Positions 14,807 to 18,839 of a stretch of DNA of 18,839 nucleotides are shown here, piece by piece; position 1 is the first letter of the stretch, and each line of letters opens with the position of its first letter. Origin of the DNA: Phoenicibacter sp963592435 (GTDB lineage Bacteria > Actinomycetota > Coriobacteriia > Coriobacteriales > Eggerthellaceae); assembly GCA_963592435.1 (NCBI GenBank), contig CAVAWT010000033.1, forward strand, positions 1 to 18,839, written 5' to 3'. The translations under genes and the position numbers were made by a program. The notes under the pieces were generated by a model. The model was not told where the DNA came from. It did no database searches and saw only the letters and a list, made by a program, of their open reading frames with translations.

Positions 14807-15564
14807 TAGCAGTTTTTGAGAATTACTTTTAGGATTTCAAGAACATCATGATTATGCGCCACAGATAGCATCCCGAAGCAAATAAAAAGTTTACTGACGA
14901 CGCTTTTATTCTCCGCTCCAAAATGAATTATTCCGAACGGCGTTGCAACGGAAGTATGGTCAATCACCTCTTCTGAATTATCAAAAGCCGTTGCAGGAAC
15001 AATCAAATATAGCATCGGTTGAATCCCAGTAGCATACTGCTGTTTTTGTATCATAATCTCCACCATCATCTGAGACCCTTCAACCTTTGTGATAAAAGTT
15101 GGAAGCGTGGTGCTGGAAGTCAAAAAATCCACGCTATTTAACTCCATTGCGTCTTCTTTTTCAGATTTAATGGAGAATTTATCTTTCATGAAATCATTCG
15201 TGTCGGCAATTTTTTCAATTAATTCCTGAACTTCTGTCTGCGTGAAATCTCCACGTTTGCACATATGGCACATAATTTCAGATAATTCATAGGGATACTT
15301 TCTCTTCCCGTTTGCACCAATAAACTCGAACTTCTCGCCTACCAAAGAGGTGTTCTTCTGATCCTTGCCAATGATTGTATCGTAACCAATTTGCCACTCA
15401 AGATAGGAATTTCTAGTAATTAAATCTTTGCGAGGAGCAAATCCTTCCCCGAAATCCTGAATGTCGTCTCTCCTTTTAAGCCTGAATTTACCTTGGCTAA
15501 CTAGAGGAATGGAAGCCTCAACGTTTATTCCAATTTCGTATTTAACGTCTTTCCTTGTCGCCAT
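14803..15564 (-). CDS. Putative type II restriction endonuclease partner
   Basis: This 253-aa protein has no family I can name. It is called an endonuclease because it is paired tail to tail with a solitary methylase, of suitable size, in an R-M context. The stretch KVEGSQMMVEIMIQKQQ (about 169-185), with acidic residues before a hydrophobic strand and Gln/Lys after, could be a PD-(D/E)XK-like core, but this is weak. The start at ATG 15564 has AGAAAGGAG just upstream; an extension to 15588 would put that site inside the gene. The gene sits 13 nt behind the leftover 26-codon 5' end of gene A and so seems to have taken over that promoter and leader. An inhibitor or regulator is less likely. Confidence 0.6.
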   Translation of the reverse strand: MATRKDVKYEIGINVEASIPLVSQGKFRLKRRDDIQDFGEGFAPRKDLITRNSYLEWQIGYDTIIGKDQKNTSLVGEKFEFIGANGKRKYPYELSEIMCHMCKRGDFTQTEVQELIEKIADTNDFMKDKFSIKSEKEDAMELNSVDFLTSSTTLPTFITKVEGSQMMVEIMIQKQQYATGIQPMLYLIVPATAFDNSEEVIDHTSVATPFGIIHFGAENKSVVSKLFICFGMLSVAHNHDVLEILKVILKNCY

Positions 15565-15577
15565 TAGCTTCTCCTTT

Positions 15578-15658
15578 CTATGAAACAAGCATCAAATCAA
15601 GAAACTCTGGGCTCTTCTCAAAAATGCTCATCTCCAAAATGTCGGGTGAATTTTCCAT
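15578..15658 (-). pseudogene. Gene A remnant acting as leader ORF for the endonuclease
   Basis: ATG 15658 opens 26 codons beginning MENSPDILEMSIFEKSPEF, almost identical to the first 25 of gene A, then enters new sequence and stops at TAG 15580-15578. The stop overlaps the ribosome site of the endonuclease gene. This is the left joint of the cassette replacement. Confidence 0.88.
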
Positions 15659-15664
15659 GTGGTA

Positions 15665-15687
15665 ATTATAGCAGGGGACGATCCTTG
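15665..15687 (-). promoter_or_regulatory. Leaderless promoter copy 2
   Basis: TATAAT (15670-15665) again ends 6 nt before an ATG, and the GGATCGTCCCC element has one change from copy 1. It should now drive the A-remnant leader and the cassette endonuclease. Confidence 0.6.
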
Positions 15688-15724
15688 GATATAGTAACCA
15701 AAGGTATTTACAAAAAAAGATCTC

Positions 15725-16300
15725 TCACACAATCCGAACGTCCATCTTTTGCCCCAAAGCATTCGCAACATCTTCAAGCAAGGCGACAGTTGGGTTCGCT
15801 TTGCCGTTTTCTAAGTTACTTAAAGCTGACTGGGTGATTTTCGCGCGTTGAGCAAGTTCGCACTGCGTTAATCCAGCGGTCTCCCTAGCCTGCTTAATTT
15901 CCATGCCAACCTTCTGAGCAACAGGTATTAAACTTATTTCATTTGAACCATCAATCTCTTGAATAAAAAAATCATCCTGCTCACACTTGCCTTCACCAGC
16001 AATAAACAAAGCCATTTCGTCGTAAAACTCGAGGTTGTTAGCCCGAAGCACCTCTCCTAAATTTTGACGACTTGAAGGAACAATGCGCTCCTCAATCCAA
16101 CGCTTAGTCCACTTGTTATCAATGTGGTGTTCATTTTGGCGAACAAAGGGTACGAACAGCATCGGCACGTCGCTCTCGTCTGCATGATCGTTAATATCAA
16201 TAAAGAAGCTGTCTTCTTCCACGCTTTCGTCGTCCCAACTAAGCACAGCACATGGTTGCGCATTCCTGCGAGAGCCATCTATAATCTCAAAGCGTCTCAT
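15725..16300 (-). CDS. Kinase-associated two-domain HTH protein, copy 2
   Basis: This 191-aa protein has an N-terminal domain (about 1-125; LSWDDESVEEDSFFIDIN, MLFVPFVRQN, RIVPSSRQNLGEVLRANNL) and a C-terminal XRE helix-turn-helix (CELAQRAKITQSALSNLENG, about 150-170). Its ATG overlaps the kinase gene by 14 nt, with GGAGG 10 nt upstream, so the pair is co-translated. By analogy with HipB and with the split HipBST system, the protein is likely the antitoxin and autorepressor of the kinase. Unusual points are the toxin-first order and the extra N-terminal domain, which may replace part of the kinase's missing N-subdomain; both ideas are inference. Confidence 0.8.
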   Translation of the reverse strand: MRRFEIIDGSRRNAQPCAVLSWDDESVEEDSFFIDINDHADESDVPMLFVPFVRQNEHHIDNKWTKRWIEERIVPSSRQNLGEVLRANNLEFYDEMALFIAGEGKCEQDDFFIQEIDGSNEISLIPVAQKVGMEIKQARETAGLTQCELAQRAKITQSALSNLENGKANPTVALLEDVANALGQKMDVRIV

Positions 16301-17093
16301 ACACTTCCCACCTCCTCTGCAAAATTTCCCACATTTTCTCTATGTGACAATCGCTAACCACTCCTTCAAATCCACTAAAGAGAGCATTTTTATCCGTTTC
16401 TTTAAGAGGTTCAACATCAAGACCACCTCCAACAAAACGTCGCAAGTTTTCTTCTAGGGAACGGGTTCCTAAATAGTTGTTAGCATTAACGTCTTCAAGC
16501 GGGTCAAACTCTCGAACACGCCTTTCATCTTCATAGCACGAAAAAACAAATGAAAGACCACTGTCAAACACGAGAGCCAAACGAAGGTCTCCATTTGTAG
16601 ATTGCAACACCTCGATGTTTGCGCCGTGGCGGTCTCTGTTTACAATCAAATAATCAACAAGCATAATCTTTTTAATCTCGTTTTCCCAACCGAAACGCGC
16701 ACACAAATCTAAGGGAGATTCTCCTTCTTTTTTATTAAAGTCATAAAAGGTATCAAGCGCCTGCTTACGCTCCCCTTTCTTACGAAAAGACCTAGATCGA
16801 TTCAGCCAAGTCTCATGCTCCACAGCATCAACGCAAATGAGCGCATGAACCAACCTATATTCAACATGCTCCACGCCAAGAATTGACATCAAGCGACTTG
16901 CTACAATTTCATTAGCGCATTCATGCCCATAAATTCCCCTGTAGCTGTCGTAACAGGAAAGTTTGTAATACCAAAGGCCAGCACCAGTTTGTTCCTTCGA
17001 CTTTAAAAAACAGCCAGCAGTGCCTGAAGTGTTCGCGCGTTCTGACCAATCAAGGTGTCGCAAGTCTTGCAGTTTTGTTGTAATGTCATTCAT
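16287..17093 (-). CDS. HipA-like (CtkA/HipT-type) kinase toxin
   Basis: This 268-aa protein is shorter than HipA (418 aa in this window) and lacks the HipA N-subdomain. Kinase features are WYYKLS (41-46, candidate ATP lysine Lys44), the catalytic loop NRDRHGAN (152-159; Asp154 as base) and FDSG (176-179, metal-binding Asp177), matching the D-x-H-x-x-N and D-[FS]-G pattern of HipA/PI-kinase-like folds. ATG 17093 is preferred over TTG 17099 because AAGGA is 6 nt upstream. It overlaps its HTH partner. An AT-rich promoter lies at 17110-17150. The target is unknown; phosphorylation of a tRNA synthetase is known for HipA and HipT. The 109-codon relic at 8337-8663 is its paralogue. Confidence 0.85.
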   Translation of the reverse strand: MNDITTKLQDLRHLDWSERANTSGTAGCFLKSKEQTGAGLWYYKLSCYDSYRGIYGHECANEIVASRLMSILGVEHVEYRLVHALICVDAVEHETWLNRSRSFRKKGERKQALDTFYDFNKKEGESPLDLCARFGWENEIKKIMLVDYLIVNRDRHGANIEVLQSTNGDLRLALVFDSGLSFVFSCYEDERRVREFDPLEDVNANNYLGTRSLEENLRRFVGGGLDVEPLKETDKNALFSGFEGVVSDCHIEKMWEILQRRWEVYETL

Positions 17094-17109
17094 ATTCAAT
17101 CCTTAACGC

Positions 17110-17150
17110 AATTCTATATACAATATATTATATATAAAATCTTAAACGGA
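17110..17150 (-). promoter_or_regulatory. AT-rich promoter/operator of the kinase-HTH pair
   Basis: TATAAT (17132-17127) on the minus strand lies in TATATA...TATATA symmetry (17115-17136), a likely site for the XRE partner. The TTATATATAAAAT plus TTAAA core recurs at 8709-8726 before the decayed copy. No consensus -35 is visible. Confidence 0.5.
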
Positions 17151-17192
17151 TAACGTTCTTCTCCGAAAAGTTTGTTGTTGAGAGGTTAAAAA

Positions 17193-17225
17193 ATGGAGAG
17201 TCTGATAGACTTAATTCAAAATTGA
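17193..17225 (+). CDS. 10-codon leader ORF before the amide hydrolase
   Basis: AGAGG (17181-17185) is well placed before ATG 17193, which opens MESLIDLIQN and stops at TGA 17223-17225, overlapping the hydrolase ATG as TGATG. The hydrolase start has no Shine-Dalgarno site of its own, so ribosomes probably reach it by finishing this leader. Confidence 0.5.
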   Translation: MESLIDLIQN

Positions 17226-18322
17226 TGGGAAAAGTGCTTGCAGACTACATCATCGAGCTTCCAGTCGTTACAGAAATTGACTACGCGGCTGGGCTTAAGA
17301 AAAACGTGGAAAAGTTTGCAAAATTCGGCTGCTCTGCAGCAGGCAAAGTTGTGGACAACGGCGACATGGTTGTTGGCAGGTCCTATGACCTTTACTACGG
17401 TCATAACCCTGCGTATGTTATCAGGACCGATGTGGAAGGTTTCAACAAAACCGTGGGACTTGTATACAATTCCTTCGACGGACGCTCCTTTGATGACGTT
17501 AAGGAAAACGGAATCACACAAGAAGAGCTTCTGACGCTTTTGTTCTTTACAGCAGATGTCATGAACGAAAAGGGCTTTTACATGGAAGCTAATATGCGTC
17601 CAAAACAGCCTGAAAACACTGGAATTGCAGTTTCAACGGGCACAAACCCTGGAGCAGAAGTGACACTTTCACTCCCTGCGTTAGTTAGATATTTAGGTGA
17701 GCGTTGTGCAACTGTAAACGAAGCGCTGGAACTTGCCAACACTTTAAACGTCACTGCATTTAGCAATGGTGATGTTAACTGGTGTGGTGGTTTTTTCATG
17801 GCAGACGAGAGCGGACATTTCGGCGTTTTAGAGCTTGTGGACAACAAACTCATTTGGAACGACATGCAAAACTGCCAAGCGAATTTCTATCTGAATGATG
17901 AATATAAGAACAAAGCCACTTTGGGCACTGGCCTTGGAAGATACGAACTTCTTCGTTCCGAAATCGGGGAAGTAAAAACCCAAGACGATGTGACAAATCT
18001 CATAAAGAAGGTGAGATATTCTCAAATTCTTGACCCTTATAACTGCCCCTTCAACCCATGTGGCGAATGTTGCGGTGATGTTATTCCAGAGACAGGCGAA
18101 GTTATGACTCTTGACATGTGCGCTGACGAGAAATACAAGGATGCAATTCTTGAGAGTTTGGAAGTGTCAGGGACGACGGAAAGAGCGAAATCGTTGCAGC
18201 AGCGCAAAGATGAAGGCACACAGTGGCATTCCGTTTGGCAGACAACAGCGAATTGTAACAAGAAAACGATCAAAGTTATCTTCTATGAGGATGACAATCT
18301 CACATTCGATTTCGCTGTTTAA
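17225..18322 (+). CDS. Linear-amide C-N hydrolase (choloylglycine/acyltransferase-like Ntn hydrolase)
   Basis: This 365-aa protein carries FGCSAAG...NGDMVVGRSYDLYYG, which resembles the nucleophile region of linear-amide C-N hydrolases (penicillin V acylase, bile-salt hydrolase, AAT/C45 group): Cys36 as candidate nucleophile, then the conserved Arg and Asp of GRSYD. Later, NWCGGFFMADESGHFGVLEL matches the strand before the active-site Asn region. If it matures like AAT, cleavage would occur before Cys36. A cluster of cysteines, CPFNPCGECCG (about 277-287), is unusual and could bind a metal. ATG 17225 overlaps the stop of the leader ORF. The downstream amidohydrolase starts 34 nt after the stop, so an operon for hydrolysing amides is likely. 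Substrate unknown. Confidence 0.75.
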   Translation: MGKVLADYIIELPVVTEIDYAAGLKKNVEKFAKFGCSAAGKVVDNGDMVVGRSYDLYYGHNPAYVIRTDVEGFNKTVGLVYNSFDGRSFDDVKENGITQEELLTLLFFTADVMNEKGFYMEANMRPKQPENTGIAVSTGTNPGAEVTLSLPALVRYLGERCATVNEALELANTLNVTAFSNGDVNWCGGFFMADESGHFGVLELVDNKLIWNDMQNCQANFYLNDEYKNKATLGTGLGRYELLRSEIGEVKTQDDVTNLIKKVRYSQILDPYNCPFNPCGECCGDVIPETGEVMTLDMCADEKYKDAILESLEVSGTTERAKSLQQRKDEGTQWHSVWQTTANCNKKTIKVIFYEDDNLTFDFAV

Positions 18323-18355
18323 GATAAAGTAAAAGAAAGACAGAAAGGTTAAAGT

Positions 18356-18839
18356 ATGGCAACTAGAGTTTTAACAAATGGTAAGTTTTTTACTGCAAAC
18401 AAAAATGAGCCTTGGGCAGAAGCTGTTGTTTTGGACGGCAACAAAATTGCTTATGTTGGCACAACGGAAGGCGCTCTTGACTTTGCTGGCAGTGAAGCGC
18501 AAGCGGAAGATTTAGGTGGCAAACTTGTAACACCTGGCCTCATCGACGGACATTTGCACGCTTACGCTGCAACTATGTTCGACGGGCTTCTTCGCCTGGA
18601 CGCATTGACGCCTGAACAAATGCTTGAAGCAATCAAAAAGGACATTGAAGAACATCCAGAGCTCGAAGCATACGCTGGCATGGGCTGGGTAGATGAAGCG
18701 TTTGGCGAGGAGGGCCCGAACAAAGTAGACCTAGATGCTATTTTCCCTGATAGACCAATGGCATTCCTGTCTGCCAGCATGCATACCGTGTGGTGCAATT
18801 CTAAGGCGCTCGAAGCTGCAAACATCGAGCGCGACACGC
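18356..18839 (+). CDS. Amidohydrolase, YtcJ-like (3' end off window)
   Basis: The 161 codons visible open with the beta-sandwich start of metal-dependent amidohydrolases (TNGKFFTANKNEPWAEAVVL, NKIAYVG), then GLIDGHLHAY (about 60-69) with the HxH metal ligands. The pattern LTPEQMLEAIKKDIEEHPE...GMGWVDEAF fits the Amidohydro_3/YtcJ subgroup. AGAAAGG is 7-8 nt upstream of ATG 18356. It follows the amide hydrolase closely and is probably co-transcribed with it. Substrate unknown; the right edge cuts the gene at roughly one third of the usual ~530 aa. Confidence 0.88.
   Translation, partial: MATRVLTNGKFFTANKNEPWAEAVVLDGNKIAYVGTTEGALDFAGSEAQAEDLGGKLVTPGLIDGHLHAYAATMFDGLLRLDALTPEQMLEAIKKDIEEHPELEAYAGMGWVDEAFGEEGPNKVDLDAIFPDRPMAFLSASMHTVWCNSKALEAANIERDT

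Overview
The window is an accessory, defence- and addiction-rich stretch of a bacterial chromosome of moderately low G+C. Shine-Dalgarno sites are strong, TTG/GTG starts are common, and one promoter looks leaderless. The scattered intergenic 'GTCATCCTGA...GAAGGATCT' repeats and the gene styles would fit an actinobacterium such as a low-GC Coriobacteriia (Atopobium-like). That placement is a guess: no rRNA or tRNA gene and no taxonomic marker is present.

Layout. (1) Positions 1-8730, minus strand, read right to left: a decayed HipA-like kinase (8337-8663), its HTH partner (7804-8325), an inserted five-gene module (XRE regulator, ImmA/IrrE peptidase, DUF4417 protein, a 63-aa protein, a 190-aa unknown; 5179-7601), then an intact two-gene restriction-modification-like pair: A (MTase-like, 297 aa) and B (GIY-YIG + SF2 helicase + adenine methylase, more than 1,400 aa, running off the left edge). 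(2) Positions 8750-13010: an HdeD/DUF308 membrane protein, a DUF1016/YhcG PD-(D/E)XK nuclease gene with one in-frame stop, bracketed by a perfect 83-bp direct repeat, a small membrane protein, a hipBA pair, and a cluster of intergenic repeats. (3) Positions 13017-17150: a second copy of the first island. Here the kinase and HTH genes are intact, but A is reduced to a 26-codon leader and B to a patchwork remnant. The space between them holds a convergent type II-like methylase/endonuclease pair. (4) Positions 17193-18839, plus strand: a likely metabolic operon of a linear-amide C-N hydrolase, preceded by a 10-codon leader ORF, and an amidohydrolase cut by the right edge.

The main message is a duplicated kinase-HTH-A-B island whose two copies decayed in complementary ways and took different cargo at different points. 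Copy 1 keeps A/B but has lost the kinase. Copy 2 keeps the kinase but had A/B replaced by another R-M system expressed from A's old promoter and leader. The copy 1 insert is the best candidate for an undescribed system. Its DUF4417 gene has a Shine-Dalgarno site that can be masked or freed by two mutually exclusive hairpins, downstream of a repressor/ImmA protease switch.
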